64,000 bases of DNA from Gentiana macrophylla (lineage: Eukaryota > Streptophyta > Magnoliopsida > Gentianales > Gentianaceae). Below are positions 11,286 through 22,201 of this stretch, piece after piece. Within the stretch, counting starts at the first letter, position 1, and every line of letters begins with the position of its first letter. A model generated the notes under the pieces. The model was not told where the DNA came from and did not search any database. It saw only the letters and a list, made by a program, of their open reading frames with translations. The DNA lies in NCBI GenBank assembly GCA_026214975.1, contig JAOBSW010001190.1:20545-84544 (forward strand), in the 5' to 3' direction. The position numbers and the translations under genes are program-made.

Positions 11286-13380
11286 TGTGAAACCCCGAAT
11301 CTTCGTAAATGGTACAAAAGTCTTTTTTATAATTTTGTGCGTCTCGATATTTTTAATGGGTTATGTTTTAATTAAACAAATAGAGTCAAGATAAATATTA
11401 ACGGGTATTTACGGTAGTTTAAAAGTATAACTTTTAGTAAGGGCAAAAAGGTAAATGTACTAAACTATATATATACCCATCTTATTCCAAAACCCTTTTC
11501 ATTTCCCCCCACTTTTGAGATGCTTCGGCTAAGAGAAATAGGAGAGGGAAAAGAGAGGAAAAAAGAGTTTTCGCTATTGCGATCAATCCGGCCGTCAAAA
11601 TCACAAACTAATTATACCAAAATGCTTCACTTGATGAGAGCTTAATTTTGATACAAGTTTCACTCTGATCGGGTAAGTATTTCGAAAACCCATTTTCTAG
11701 ATCTAGATGTGTTTTTGAGCTTTTCTTAGCTTTTTAATGTTTTATATGTTGTAGAATCGTATAGCTTTGTTTTGGTTGTAGATTCGTAAAGGGTTTGCTT
11801 AGATTCTTGGAGATTTTCTTGTGGATCTAGATCTTCTTGGAGTGTTCTTGAAGAGTTCATGGAGATTTTTGGTGAAAACATAGGTAAAGGGATGTTCAAC
11901 CAAATATGAATGTGTTATTTTAGAGTTTAGATGTAGCTTTTTATTTCAAGTATGTTTTAGAGTCATTTCATATAAATGCTTGAAAAACATGTTACATTGG
12001 TGTTTAAATCTAGTATAATTTTACAAGCATGTTCTAGAATATTTATTTTATTATTTTTGTATGGATTTGGAGTACATTTAGTGTTTAAAATATTGAAAAA
12101 AACATGGAATTCGACCCAAGAATGTTGGCTGATTTTCTATGCAAAAATAGAATAAAGAGTTATGTGGAATGTTCTAAAGTCGAGTGTACGTGTTCTAGTG
12201 GCTTTGGCTCCGCACAACGTTTCACGGGAGCATTGGAACACTCTACGTTTGACCTTATGTGATGTTGACTTGAGTTTAATATCTTACTTGTAACCTGACG
12301 AAGTTAGGGGTTCGGTTTCTGGTGTATTCGGCTCAGCACCTTGTGGAGACCCTCTGCGGGGAGATACTCAGGATCACCGGAAGCCATATTCCTTAGCCTC
12401 GTGGGTATTGGATTAGATTCCAATATTTCTGTGCAATGTGTTGGGTAGTGTAATGTAGAGTTAGTCTATGGTTTAGTGGTCCTTAAGAAGCCTTTTTATG
12501 TGCAATGAGCTTAGAAGGTAATATTAATTGCTTAAATACGCACTTGATGAGTCTAAAAGCTAAAACATGTTAATCCTTGGTGAGACATGTTTTCTTATCG
12601 CAACATGGAATTATTACACCTCCTCACTTTTAGATACTTGTGTCGGACTCGTGTAATATTCCACACTTTTAGATACATGTGTCATATGAGATGCTGTATG
12701 TGTCATAGTGCAGTCTTCACCATGCAAAGTGTCCTTGGATTAAAATTTAACAAATGTCTTATTTGGTGAGTCTACTAGTAAGACTAGTAGAGAGTTGTAA
12801 GTGAGTGAAACATATGTGTTGTTACGTTTGTTTGACTTGCCATGTGATATTATTATTGTTATTATTATTAATGATCATCCTCGTGATATAACATGGGTAG
12901 ATTCAGTTCTTCTACCCTTTTGAGCACGCGTTTGTACTCACCCTTTAGTATGTTGTTTTTCCCTGACCCTGAGAAGGTGGTTTTGTTGTAGATTGAGTTC
13001 GAGATAGCTTAAGAGTGGTTTCCTGAATTTCAGCAGTTGTAGTCTATCTTTCTTACTTTCTGTTGTATAATGGTATAGAATCTTCCTTTTTCTTTTGCAA
13101 TAGATTAGACAGTTGTACCTTTGGTTTTTAATAGTTGAATGAATATTCAACCATGTGTATTTTTTTCATATGATTTTGGCTTTAGTTGGAACCTTGTGTT
13201 ATTTGTCGGTCGTTATAGTGATCTTTTAAAGTTTTTCCCGAGTCATTGTTTTTGTTTTCCGCTTGTTCTCTATTATTGATGATGTCAGTCTTATGTATTT
13301 AATCTATTTATTTTAATTATTTACATGTCGGGCGCCCTTTTCCAGTTAAGGACTCGGTATCTCGGATTAGCGTCGTCACA
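11286..13380 (+). repeat. 3' LTR of the 5321-13380 element
   Basis: Direct repeat of 5321-7411, beginning TGTGAAACCCCG and ending about TCGTCACA. It shares the TATA block, the leader and the TTATTATTGTTATTATTATTA tract. Small differences from the 5' LTR suggest the insertion is not very recent. Confidence 0.85.
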
Positions 13381-13721
13381 AAGCGTAAACGATTATGTTT
13401 CATTGATTGCTAGAGAGCGACTCAACGATATAGTGATTCTATTTGATTATATTGTAAATAGAGAGTTGTTACTCATAGATAAATTTTGAGCTCGTTGGTT
13501 CTCCTATGAAGGTGATCTCTTTTCTAGTCGTCTTGACCGAGAAAATACTTTGCTCATCTTTGAGGAGGATGTAAATATCTTTGATCATTCGAGGTCGATC
13601 AATGCATTGTCCTCCCACAAGAACTCTGTTCACCACTCCCACCAATGATTATTGAGGCTTATGAGGGCCGAGTTCAATGGGAGTGGTTTGTGGGTGGGGT
13701 TGTCTGTCATTCTTGTTATTT
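13381..13721. other. Spacer between LTR element and minisatellite
   Basis: About 340 bp with no recognisable coding or repeat structure. Its last part (from about 13610) leads into the 54-bp minisatellite. It is probably part of the older host sequence into which both neighbouring elements inserted. Confidence 0.5.
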
Positions 13722-14087
13722 CGGTACTTCATGTAAAAAACAACCGAAGTGTAGCGAGGTTGAATCGTCATCTCATGTACTTCATATAAAAAACTACCAA
13801 AGCATGAAGAGGTTCAATCGTCCCTTGCGTACTTGATGTAAAAAACAACCGAAGCGTGGCGAGGTTGAATCGTCGTATCGCGTACTTCGTGCTAAAAAAT
13901 GATCGAAACATTGCGAGTTTAAATCGTCATATCGAATACTTCGTGTAAAAAGTGACTGATGCGTGGCGAGGTTTAATCATCGTCTCACGTACGACCTTAG
14001 CGTCGCAAGGTTAAATCATAGTCTCGCGTACTTCGTGTAAAAAAGCGACATAAGCATGGCGAGCTTGAATCGTCGTCTCGCGTACAT
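13722..14087. repeat. ~54-bp minisatellite, left part
   Basis: About seven diverged copies of a unit resembling GTACTTCGTGTAAAAAA, then CGAAGCGTGGCGAGGTTGAATCG, then TCGTCTCGC. Units vary in length and sequence. The array is cut at 14087 by the Athila-type element A and resumes at 53526 with the same unit. The last five bases, TACAT (14083-14087), are the target-site duplication. Confidence 0.9.
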
Positions 14088-15607
14088 TGTCACGGATTTA
14101 TGCAATGCAAAATATAACAAGTAATAAATATTTATAAATCCGGTTTTCCTCAAGTATAAGGATCGTAATATAGAGGTTGATACCGGGTCGATCTTATGGG
14201 GAACTGGCGATTGCTAACCCTAGTTTTTGTCTAATTAAATTATGTCACGAAAACTAATCTAAACAGCGGATAAAACTAAATGAAACTGAAAACAAACTTA
14301 ACTAAAACGTAAAACTAGACAGAAGCTATGATCTAAAGCCAGGAAAGATACGGGTTGCGAACTATTAAACTTAAACTAATATGAAATAAAAGTAAACTAC
14401 TCTAGACAATTCAAGTTTCACGGGATTAAATTCAAGTTTTAATGAGCAAACGAGCGATTGATCCACCTATCCTAACAAGTATCAATTCCTATCTCGATTA
14501 TATTGCGTTTTCTAACCAAGTTGTGGTTTCACCTTGTCTAAAACATGAACCCTAATTTCTTAGGTGATTCACCTATTAATCTATGTCTTTCGATCTAAGA
14601 TTAACGATTTTACTAATCAAAGGTGTAAACTTTAACCTAGCAATCTAACCTATTAACTCTCGTTATGATAGATTAAACAACTATTCCTTATCATGGTGAT
14701 CTAAGGCTTATAGAGATTTTCATCAACATAAAACAATCATAAAATGCAAGTCTTTCGATACAAATTGCAATTAAACAATAATAGACGTGATAAAGGAAAC
14801 AACTTTAGATAAAAACTCACAATATAATCGCAGAAATGGAATCAAAACGTGTTGGATGGCTTCACAATGCTCGTTTGATGAAGCTTAGCCTCTCAACATC
14901 CTCTGGAAACTCGAAATTGCAGAAAAAAACGAACATAAAACTACCTACTTTTAATCTAGAATTTGGAGCATAAAAACTGGAATAAAAGAAGTAAAAACGC
15001 AGCCTAAAGCCGCCCCTAGGTTTAGGGTTTTGAATAATGAGTATATGGTATCTCATATGTGGAGGAAACAGCTGCTATTTATAGAGTCCTGAGTCGGTTC
15101 GCCAAAGTCGGTCGAAGGACGCCCGTCCAGATGGATTTGGACTTGCTTCAGACGCCAGTCCACTCAGCGTCCAAACTCTCTGTATCAAAATCGCACCTCC
15201 GGACGCTCGTTTGCTTTGATGGACGCCCGTCCAACCTAGACGGGACTTGGACGCCAGTTCAATATGATCGAATTCTGATTTCTTGATCTTTATCTCTTTT
15301 TAATCAAATCCAATCATCATTATCTCTTTTATCATCAATTAGCTCGAACTTAATCAACTTTTGATCATCTTTTGAGCCTCAAACATGTATCTATAACACA
15401 TAAAAAATCGCAAAATGTAATAATGTCCAATTAAATATAAGTTCATCAATAAAACGCATAAATTGACTAATTTTGCGATTAACTTATTAAAAACACCACA
15501 TGCTCAATATTTCCATCTAAACACTTATTTCTTATGCAAATAATACAAATACGGGGGAAATTATCATAAAATATAGCCTTATAAAACATATAAAAACACC
15601 CTTAACA
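14088..15607 (-). repeat. 3' LTR of element A
   Basis: A 1520-bp copy matching 51984-53525. The sense-strand TATA box lies at 15075-15084, with GACG-type boxes at 15117, 15150, 15201, 15221 and 15249 upstream of it in sense orientation. A plus-strand frame at 15059-15286 merely crosses these boxes and is not a gene. Confidence 0.92.
15075..15084 (-). promoter_or_regulatory. TATA box in 3' LTR of A
   Basis: CTATAAATAG on the minus strand. The same box is at 52968-52977 in the other LTR and nearly the same at 23982-23991 in the solo LTR, each with GACG-type boxes directly upstream. Confidence 0.6.
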
Positions 15608-15621
15608 ACTCCCCCACACTT
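15608..15621 (-). other. Polypurine tract of element A
   Basis: AAGTGTGGGGGAGT on the minus strand directly abuts the 3' LTR. The identical tract adjoins the 3' LTR of element B at 27961-27974. Confidence 0.85.
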
Positions 15622-16439
15622 AAGCGTTTGCTCGTCCCGAGCAAAACAAAACGAAAACCAAGGCTCGGAAAAAGAAAGATAGACATCTCAGACAATATAG
15701 CATAGATCCAATAAATCAGAGGTTCACCACTGTGTGTGTGCAAAGCCATAGAAAACTTCCACTAAATCCAAACTTGAGAAACTCAAAGCAAAACTAGCTA
15801 ATACCCCCTCGTAGACTTGCGATAAATGACACTCATAAGTTGTACCCTACAAACGCGACATATCCCGAAAATGATGATCGATTATATCTAGAGCCTTTCT
15901 GAAATACTCAGAGGATAATCCCTACAACATATCTATCAGTTTATACTGGGGATAAGATAGATGATAACTCAGTCTTATATCCATTCAATTCATACCAATT
16001 CTTTATTCAAGTTGATTTAATTACTTCACTTTAAAACACACATCAGAATGAGCTATTGCCCTGTCATAGCAGAATAGGATATTCGAGATATACCCTACCT
16101 TACTCAAATCATAAGGCAGCTTCTTCTGACTGTCGTGAGCTTTTGGTCATCATAGTGGTATAGGACATTCGAGATATGACCTACCTCACTCCAATCATCG
16201 ACCAACTTCCGACACACCCTATTTTAATTTTTTCTATTTTTTTGTATTTTTTTTCTAAAAACAACTTTTCCAAAGCACAGTAGTTACGTTTCACTTATCA
16301 CATTCAAACCTTAGATATTCACAGTATATCATATTTCGGATCTAAATACAAACTATCATAAATCTCAAGATATATACGTAAAACTAAGCACATGACTTAT
16401 AAGAAAATCAAAAATCACTCGTCGAAATGGGGTATAATT
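15622..16439 (-). mobile_element. 3' non-coding region of element A, part 2
   Basis: Non-coding sequence between the CACTA insertion and the 3' polypurine tract. It parallels 27975-28700 of element B, including two copies of a GTGGTATAGGAC/ATTCGAGATAT-like block (near 16070 and 16160) and the phrase TTTATACTGGGGATA near 15940. It continues across the CACTA element at 41542. Confidence 0.7.
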
Positions 16440-16790
16440 CACTACAACAAAATAGGCCTTTGGCGACACTTGGTTTGCAGCATTTTGATAAATGTCGTAC
16501 ATTTGCCGACGTAAGTTATTAATTGCCGTGAAAGTACGGCATATGTGCGACATATTATTTTATGCCGCTAATTGCCGACCATTAACTGACAATCGTTGTT
16601 TATGTCATAAATGCGTGGCATTATTTGTGGCAGTTTAATGTTATGTCGTATAGAATACGTCACTCTTCCGACACTTTGTAAATATGTCGGAAATTTTGTG
16701 GCAATATCTTGACACTTAGAACATAATGCCACCAAACGCGCGACATTTCTCAAAGCCCTACTGTTTATACATTGATAAAGTGACACTATC
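16440..16790. repeat. Left terminal and subterminal repeats of the CACTA element
   Basis: After the terminal repeat come direct and inverted short units such as TGTCGTA, TTGCCG, GGCATA, GTGGCA and CCGACA, about every 15-25 bp. Such arrays bind the accessory transposition protein in characterised CACTA systems (family knowledge). Confidence 0.75.
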
Positions 16791-17784
16791 TATGATGTTT
16801 TTTTTTTTTGTTTTGTTTTTTTACAATAAAATATAAAATGTTTTCATTACATTATATCAAAATGTGCTATAGAATAAAAAATGATGTTATATGAAATAAT
16901 ATGTATGTAATCATGATCTTTCGTTCATTAAATATTCATACAAAACACACACACGTACGTATATAATTCTTGAAAATCATTCGTATATTATATATAGAGT
17001 GGAACGGTTAAATTCCATACGAGAGACATGGTGTTAAGTGTAAATTTTTTTTTGACGTTTTATGAGAAAAAAATGTGTGGAGTTCATATATAATAGTAAT
17101 ATAATCACATATATAATGCTTGAAAAGAAGCCTTACTAAGGTATCCACTGGAAAACCCCTGAAGAAAAAAGAAAAATGATATGTGCATTACACAATATGT
17201 GTAATACACGATCACTACATTCTTTTCTTTTTGATCATTAATGAAAGTGATGGGTGATTGATTAGAATGTGTCTTATCATAATCAATCGATAAAAGTGTG
17301 TAGTGAATAATAATATATTAAATATCTAAAGTCTGAAAATAATTAAATTGTTTATCAAAATAATAATAATAATAATAATTATTAGATGGTAACCAATATG
17401 TTAGAAATAAGAAAAATGCTTATTCCTAAAAAAAAAAGCTTAATTTTATCATTTTGACCTTACATGTTTTTTTTAGACGACAATGTTTTTATATATATTG
17501 ATGAAAAAACATACAATGCGTACGAAACATGCATATGTTTCTACATAAATTAAAAACAAAGTTATGTATACATGATTTACATAATAGTAAATTTTACTTA
17601 AAGCGGTAATTCATAACATCTAAAGACTAAATATGATAAGACGAAAATTGTTTGAATAAAAAATATTTTAGATGAAACTATTTCAAATACATTTAAAGTA
17701 AATAATTGCATTAACGAAATATGCACTAACGCTAATAAATAGAAAAGAAATAAAATCATTCGATAAATGTATCAGTAACAAAAA
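16791..17784. other. AT-rich CACTA interior, nothing recognised
   Basis: Very AT-rich sequence with short A and T runs and a (TAA)n tract around 17358-17383. No frame shows a motif. The boundary with the pararetrovirus remnant is not visible; it may begin anywhere before 17785. Confidence 0.5.
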
Positions 17785-18147
17785 TCATCTTTTTTGGATT
17801 AAATCATCATACTCAATTAGGAATATTATTCCTTGTTCTTCATTCTCTTGATAAGAAGTTATATCTTCTTCTTCTTGTATAACAACATTTGCATAAGAGG
17901 GTATTTCCTCAACTGCTTTATCTTTACTATTTTTCTTCCTTTTATATTCAAGGAATTCTTGGTATTCTTTATCAGAATTATTATTCTGACTTGAGCTTCC
18001 AATTCCGGATATATTGTCCGAATATAAAATTCTGTTTTCATGTTGGACGAGGATATTTCCTCTTCCACCCCTTCCACGATAGGAATTATGAATTCCCCGT
18101 CCTGATCCTCTGGACGTCATACCTGCAATTTTTGCAACATTAATCAT
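17785..18147 (-). pseudogene. Gly/Arg-rich ORF downstream of the pararetrovirus polymerase
   Basis: A 120-codon minus-strand frame. The N-terminal third has a GRGI/RGRGGRGN-type basic glycine-rich patch (about residues 15-32); the rest is acidic with EYQEFLEYKRKK and SYANVV. It overlaps the end of the frame at 18140-18361 by a few bases in another frame. Its place just after a caulimovirid polymerase suggests it is part of the last viral ORF, which in several genera encodes an inclusion-body or transactivator-like protein, but I cannot match it to a family. No downstream continuation is evident. Confidence 0.4.
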
Positions 18148-18361
18148 AATGATAATTATTTCGACAACTCCAGCATGGATGTTTTGAGGGTAAAGAAAGC
18201 TTTAAAGGCTTTCCCGTTATTTCCCTTTGGATTATTTCCTTTTGCATTTTTCCTTTTTTACTTTCTACATCAAAAATGACACTTCTCCACCATTTCTGCC
18301 AGCAAAATGTCTCACTAAAATAAAAATTATTTTCAGAATTATGAGCTGAATTGTCTGTCAT
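18140..18361 (-). pseudogene. Short ORF coupled to the pararetrovirus polymerase stop
   Basis: Its ATG overlaps the polymerase stop codon in the arrangement TAATG, an arrangement compatible with translation by reinitiation, common in caulimovirids (family knowledge). The 73-codon product begins MTDNSAHNSENN and has no motif I recognise. It probably formed one ORF with 17785-18147 before a frameshift near 18145. Confidence 0.4.
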
Positions 18362-19806
18362 TATTCCTGCAAAAATTCACGTGTTAAGAAATCAGGGAGA
18401 CTATTGTCTTCTCCTTTCGTATGAAGAATATCGAAATCAAAAGGGGCTAAATGAGCTTGCCACCTTGCAAACATTTGTTTGGAAACATCATGTTTAAAAT
18501 CTTTATTAAACATAAATTTCGCAGATTTACAATCTGTATATATAAGAAATTTCTTATTATATAAATCATCTTGAAATTTTAAAACACATTTAACAATAGC
18601 TAAAAATTCTTTTGTTACTGCTGCATAATTCTTTTGACTATTATTCCATTTTCCAGAATAAAATCTAACAAGATAAACTTGTTTTGTTTCTGGACAAATT
18701 TGTTTTAATATGCCACCATAGCCTATATCAGAGGCATCTGTTTCAATTATTTTATCCCATAAAGGATTAGCCAACATTAAACAAGGAAGATTGATTACTT
18801 TATTTTTTATTGTTTTAACAGCATTAGTATGCTGATCAGTCCAAGGACTAGGTGATTTTTTCAATCTATCATATAAGATAGCTGCATCTTTAGCTAAATC
18901 TTTATAATAGGCAGACACATAATTAAAACTGCCTAAAAATCTTTGTAATTGTGTATTATTCAGAATAATATCTGGGAATTTAGAAGCAAATTCAATACTT
19001 CTTTGTATAGGAATAATATTTCCTTTCTCAATATTATGACCTAGAAATCTTATTTTTGTCTGAAATAAAGACATCTTAGGTTTGGATATAACTAAACCAT
19101 TTTGTATTATTAATTTTCTAAATATATCTAAATGTTTAAAATGATTTTCAATAGTTTTTGAAAATACTAATATATCATCAATATAAACTATCATAAACTC
19201 ACTATAAGGAGTAAAAATATCATTCATAATCTTTTGGAATTCTGATGGAGCATTCTTTAAGCCAAAAGGCATAACTCTCCATTCATAATGTCCAAAAGGA
19301 ACATTAAAATTGCTTTTATATCTTGGTCTTTTCAGGATATCCGAATTTGCCAAGATATCAGATTTTAAATCAAATTTAGAAAATATAATAGAATCATATA
19401 ATCTATCTAATAAATCCTTTTTATTAGGGATAGAAGATCTAATCCATTTTAAAACTTTATTCAGAGGTTTATAATTAATTACCATTCTAGGAACACCTCT
19501 TTCTATTTCACTATGTTTATTAACATAAAAAGCAGTACAAGACCAAGAAGACTAAGACTGTTTTATTAAACCTTTTTGTAATAAAGATTCAATCTCTTTC
19601 TTACAATATTCTAAATATTCTGAATTCGTTTGACAAGGTCTAGCCTTTGTCGTAATTTTTCTTTCATCAAAATCATCTTCATAGGGAAGATCAACAATAT
19701 GTCGTTTTCTATTCCAAAAAGCATTAGGATGATCGCTACATATTTCAATTGAAAATTTATACAATAAGTCATTTATTTTTTCTTTAAGCTTTGGATTTAA
19801 AAGCAA
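18362..19806 (-). pseudogene. Endogenous pararetrovirus (Caulimoviridae) reverse transcriptase-RNase H remnant
   Basis: Two minus-strand frames (19552-19806 and 18361-19485) form one RT-RNase H region separated by an in-frame stop at 19549-19551. Visible RT blocks are MVINYKPLNK, MPFGLKNAPSEFQ and the catalytic YIDD. RNase H blocks are ETDAS, a Glu in VTKEFLAIV, YTDCKSA and a C-terminal LPDFLTREF motif, typical of caulimovirids and unlike Ty3/gypsy. Between FSKFDLKS and FNVPFGHYEW the expected conserved stretch is partly displaced into the neighbouring frame by compensating indels. The copy starts at the RT N-terminus; protease, coat and movement regions are absent, as are the non-coding viral regions. 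With a stop, a local frameshift and 5' truncation it cannot encode an intact polymerase. It is an old integrated fragment inside the CACTA element. Confidence 0.85.
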
Positions 19807-19871
19807 TTAAAAAATCATATTAAATACATAATAAAAAATCACATTATGTTGGATAAAAGGGTCTGGTGTAT

Positions 19872-19882
19872 TATTTAATTTT
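19872..19882. repeat. Target-site duplication, left, of the Mutator-like element
   Basis: TATTTAATTTT here and at 21685-21695 directly flank the inverted repeats. Mutator-like elements normally make 9-11-bp duplications. Confidence 0.75.
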
Positions 19883-20324
19883 CGGGTGGTGGTCCTAAAG
19901 GACAACTTTACATCTTAAATGAAGAATAGGACAAAAAAAATAATATTTGGTTGCGAAGGACAAAAAAAATAGAGATGTACACAAATACCCTTAATGATAA
20001 TGTAAGATTTTTTTTTTTATTTCTCACTGCAAATTCAGGAAATAAATGCATTTAATGTCATTCGTTTTTTTCTTCCTAAAAATAAGGCATTTAGAATCTG
20101 AATCGAGATGCGAATTAACTCCCCACCGCTCACCGCTTTTTCTTCCTAAAAATAATGACAATTTTCTTCCAATACTGAGTCAAAAATTCGAAATGTTTTT
20201 GTTAATTCCTTATGATCCGATTTTCGTTTTAGTGATATATTGGGCGGATCGGCTCGGCATTCTTAATAATTTGATTGAATTAGGGTTTTATCTTGAATCG
20301 AATTCTGCATATTTTGAATCGACT

Positions 20325-20790
20325 ATACCCTACTTGGGAAGGGGAACCCCAATAGGGGATTTGTGTACCTTAAGATCGTGCACATTCATTAAAAAATGCC
20401 GAAACGTTACTACATGTCCCTTAGAAAAAAAATGCCGAAACGTTACCAAACTAAACCCTAATTGGGAAAGGGAACCCAATAGGGTATTTGAGGACCTTAA
20501 GATCGTGCACATTTGTGAAAAAATTGGGAGAAAATCGCGAACTAACTTGTCTTTCTCATCAAGCAATTCCGAAAAAATGTAGCAACATTACAAAAATGTA
20601 GTAACATTACAAAATAATGTAGTTCCAATTCCAATTCGGAAAAATGTAGTAACATTACAAAAATACACAATGGTGTTACTACAAAAAAAAATGCATAGTG
20701 GGCACAGTGTGTGTTACTTACAAAAATGCATAGTGGTGTTACTACAAAAATGCATTGATAATTCCTCAAGAACAAACAATTGATAATTCT
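20325..20790. repeat. Local imperfect repeats inside the Pack-MULE
   Basis: A block with TTGGGAA.GGGAACCC.AATAGG, then CCTTAAGATCGTGCACATT, occurs twice (about 20333 and 20461). It is followed by short tandem units of the type AATGTAGTAACATTACAAA (20575-20660) and GTGTTACTACAAAAATGCATAGTG (20670-20755). Reading frames here follow the repeats and are not genes. Confidence 0.75.
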
Positions 20791-20929
20791 TCAACAACAA
20801 TTCTTCAAGAACAAAACTAAAGACATGTAGGATTCATACAACAACAATTGATAATTCCATGACAACAACAATTGATCATACATGCCAATTGATCAATGAA
20901 ACAGTTATGAAATAGGACCACAATAATGA

Positions 20930-21400
20930 TGCACGACATATGAACATTTGCAATCCACCATAAATAAACAGTTTTCTTCTTCCATAATAATCCACAAGCA
21001 AAATCGAAACAAGCGTCGCACCACAATTCACCGAACCGGTGATTAAGGCCGACATAAGCGAAGCATTAACTCCATACCCAATTGTCACGAACAAAACCGG
21101 AGCATAAAGCGTAATCAAATTCATACCCGTAAAGCTGCCGAAATGCCGGAATCCCGATCGCGAAAGTCAATTGCGGCCGGTTCGTCCGTTCGAAGATATT
21201 CGCCCATGGATGCTCCACTTTCTTCGATTCTTCACACGCGCAGAATCGGATCTCGAATTCCTCATCCACGTCTTCGATAATGAAGATTATACCGAATGCT
21301 GGCGGCGCCGCTTAAACAAATCCGCCACCCGTTTTTCGGCCACCGTTTAGCGATGAAGTAGTTGATTAGGATTGCAATTAGGACAAGCGGCGGTGGCGGA
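20930..21400 (-). pseudogene. Captured fragment of an STP-type monosaccharide transporter gene
   Basis: Three minus-strand frames read as consecutive pieces of a plant sugar transport protein (major facilitator family, H+/hexose symporter). The first is LINYFIAKRWPKNGWRICL (about 21295-21385). The second is DEEFEIRF...[29 protein letters not shown] (21120-21269). The third is [24 protein letters not shown] then [18 protein letters not shown] (about 20935-21105). These correspond to the region before, within and after the central cytoplasmic loop. Frameshifts near 21125 and 21280 and missing flanks make it non-functional. Homology is by pattern recognition. Confidence 0.8.
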
Positions 21401-21499
21401 AAACGTTTTGGAGGAAAGTGGCGAGGAGGGGTGGCGGCGCAGAAGAACAAGCGTAGAATTTGGGTTTTTTTTGGAGATCTTAATCAGCAAGAATTTGAG

Positions 21500-21501
<2 letters not shown>

Positions 21502-21530
<29 letters not shown>
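21502..21530. repeat. 29-bp T homopolymer
   Basis: A homopolymer inside the Pack-MULE, just before its right inverted repeat. Frames through it give poly-Phe or poly-Lys artefacts. Confidence 0.95.
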
Positions 21531-21695
21531 GAATCTTTGAAACGTGCGGGCATGAAATAAAAAGGAAATATTATTTAAGGGTATTTTTGGATATACATTA
21601 CTTTCTGTCCTTTACAACCTGTGCATTTCTTTCTTGTCATTTTTTTCCAAATAAGATGTAAATCCGTCCTTTACGACCTTATCCTATTTAATTTT

Positions 21696-21972
21696 TTGCT
21701 TTCACACTTGACATATAGACAAAAGCACGACACGTTCCCATGAAAGCATATAATCAAATCACTTCATGTTGTTATTTAAAGATAAAACATATATACGAAA
21801 TCAATATTCATATTATAAACCTTATATCCATAATATTTTACCTTACAGGTGGTAAATATATCTTTAATTCAATGTATTAATCCTTCAATAAAAATTTACA
21901 CTAATGTATTTGCAAACGTGAGAAGTGAACGTGGGTGTGGAGGAAAGAAATTCGCGTTTAGGATTAAAGACA
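21696..21972. other. AT-rich CACTA interior, nothing recognised
   Basis: Sequence between the Pack-MULE and the LINE poly(A) tail. No motif in either strand. It probably represents original CACTA interior. Confidence 0.5.
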
Positions 21973-21981
21973 GAACAAAGT

Positions 21982-21985
<4 letters not shown>

Positions 21986-22027
<42 letters not shown>
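21986..22027 (-). other. LINE poly(A) tail
   Basis: 42 consecutive T on the plus strand, so A on the element's sense strand, following the RNase H-containing 3' end. Confidence 0.85.
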
Positions 22028-22028
<1 letters not shown>

Positions 22029-22201
22029 GTTGTTGAGGAAAGTGAGAAAATATTATACTTATAAAATTCAGATGTCCTTAATTTATTTAATTTTTGAGAA
22101 ACCAAAGAATTTTATTAATCAACATCCGTAAAACATGCGGCCAAAACATCTTCAAGATGCGAACTATCTCAAGAAGTCGCAGAATCTAAAAGCAAATCAT
22201 G

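Larger units (their letters stand above)
5321..13380 (+). mobile_element. Complete 8.1-kb LTR retrotransposon without coding capacity
   Basis: Two ~2.1-kb direct repeats (5321-7411 and 11286-13380) share their start (TGTGA[T/A]ACCCCG, then ATCTTCGTAAATGG), TATA region and most of their length. An initiator-tRNA primer site follows the first and a purine tract precedes the second, which fixes plus orientation. The internal 3.85 kb has no gag or pol similarity; only the closing FEDEI motif survives. It therefore looks like a non-autonomous large retrotransposon derivative of a Tekay/Del-like family, mobilised in trans. The five bases flanking each side (GCCCT left, AAGCG right) do not form a clean target duplication, so an end is misplaced, mutated, or the element arose by recombination. 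Confidence 0.85.
19883..21684. mobile_element. Pack-MULE-like element carrying a sugar-transporter fragment
   Basis: The left ~120 bp (CGGGTGGTGGTCCTAAAGGAC, later TTTACATCTTA and ACAAATACCCTTAA) is matched in inverted orientation by the right ~125 bp (inverted: GGATAAGGTCGTAAAGGAC, TTTACATCTTA, AAAATACCCTTAA). An 11-bp direct duplication flanks both ends. Long inverted repeats and a 9-11-bp duplication are the marks of Mutator-like elements. There is no transposase; the interior holds a decayed STP-type transporter fragment and local repeats, so it is a non-autonomous gene-capturing element. Confidence 0.82.

Noticed and set aside
13722..14087. CRISPR-like array
   Set aside because: The units are a continuous ~54-bp minisatellite with no constant repeat and variable spacer structure, in a plant genome.
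15059..15286. Plus-strand ORF across the LTR promoter region
   Set aside because: It crosses the TATA box and GACG boxes of the LTR on the antisense strand, and the paired LTR does not keep the frame.
18362..19806. Ty3/gypsy reverse transcriptase inside the CACTA element
   Set aside because: The LPDFLTREF C-terminus, the YKPLN and NAPSEFQ wording, the TAATG-coupled next ORF and the lack of LTRs fit a caulimovirid better than any Ty3/gypsy lineage.
21347..22131. Frames with poly-Lys or poly-Phe runs
   Set aside because: They read through the T homopolymer at 21502-21530 and the LINE poly(A) tail at 21986-22027.
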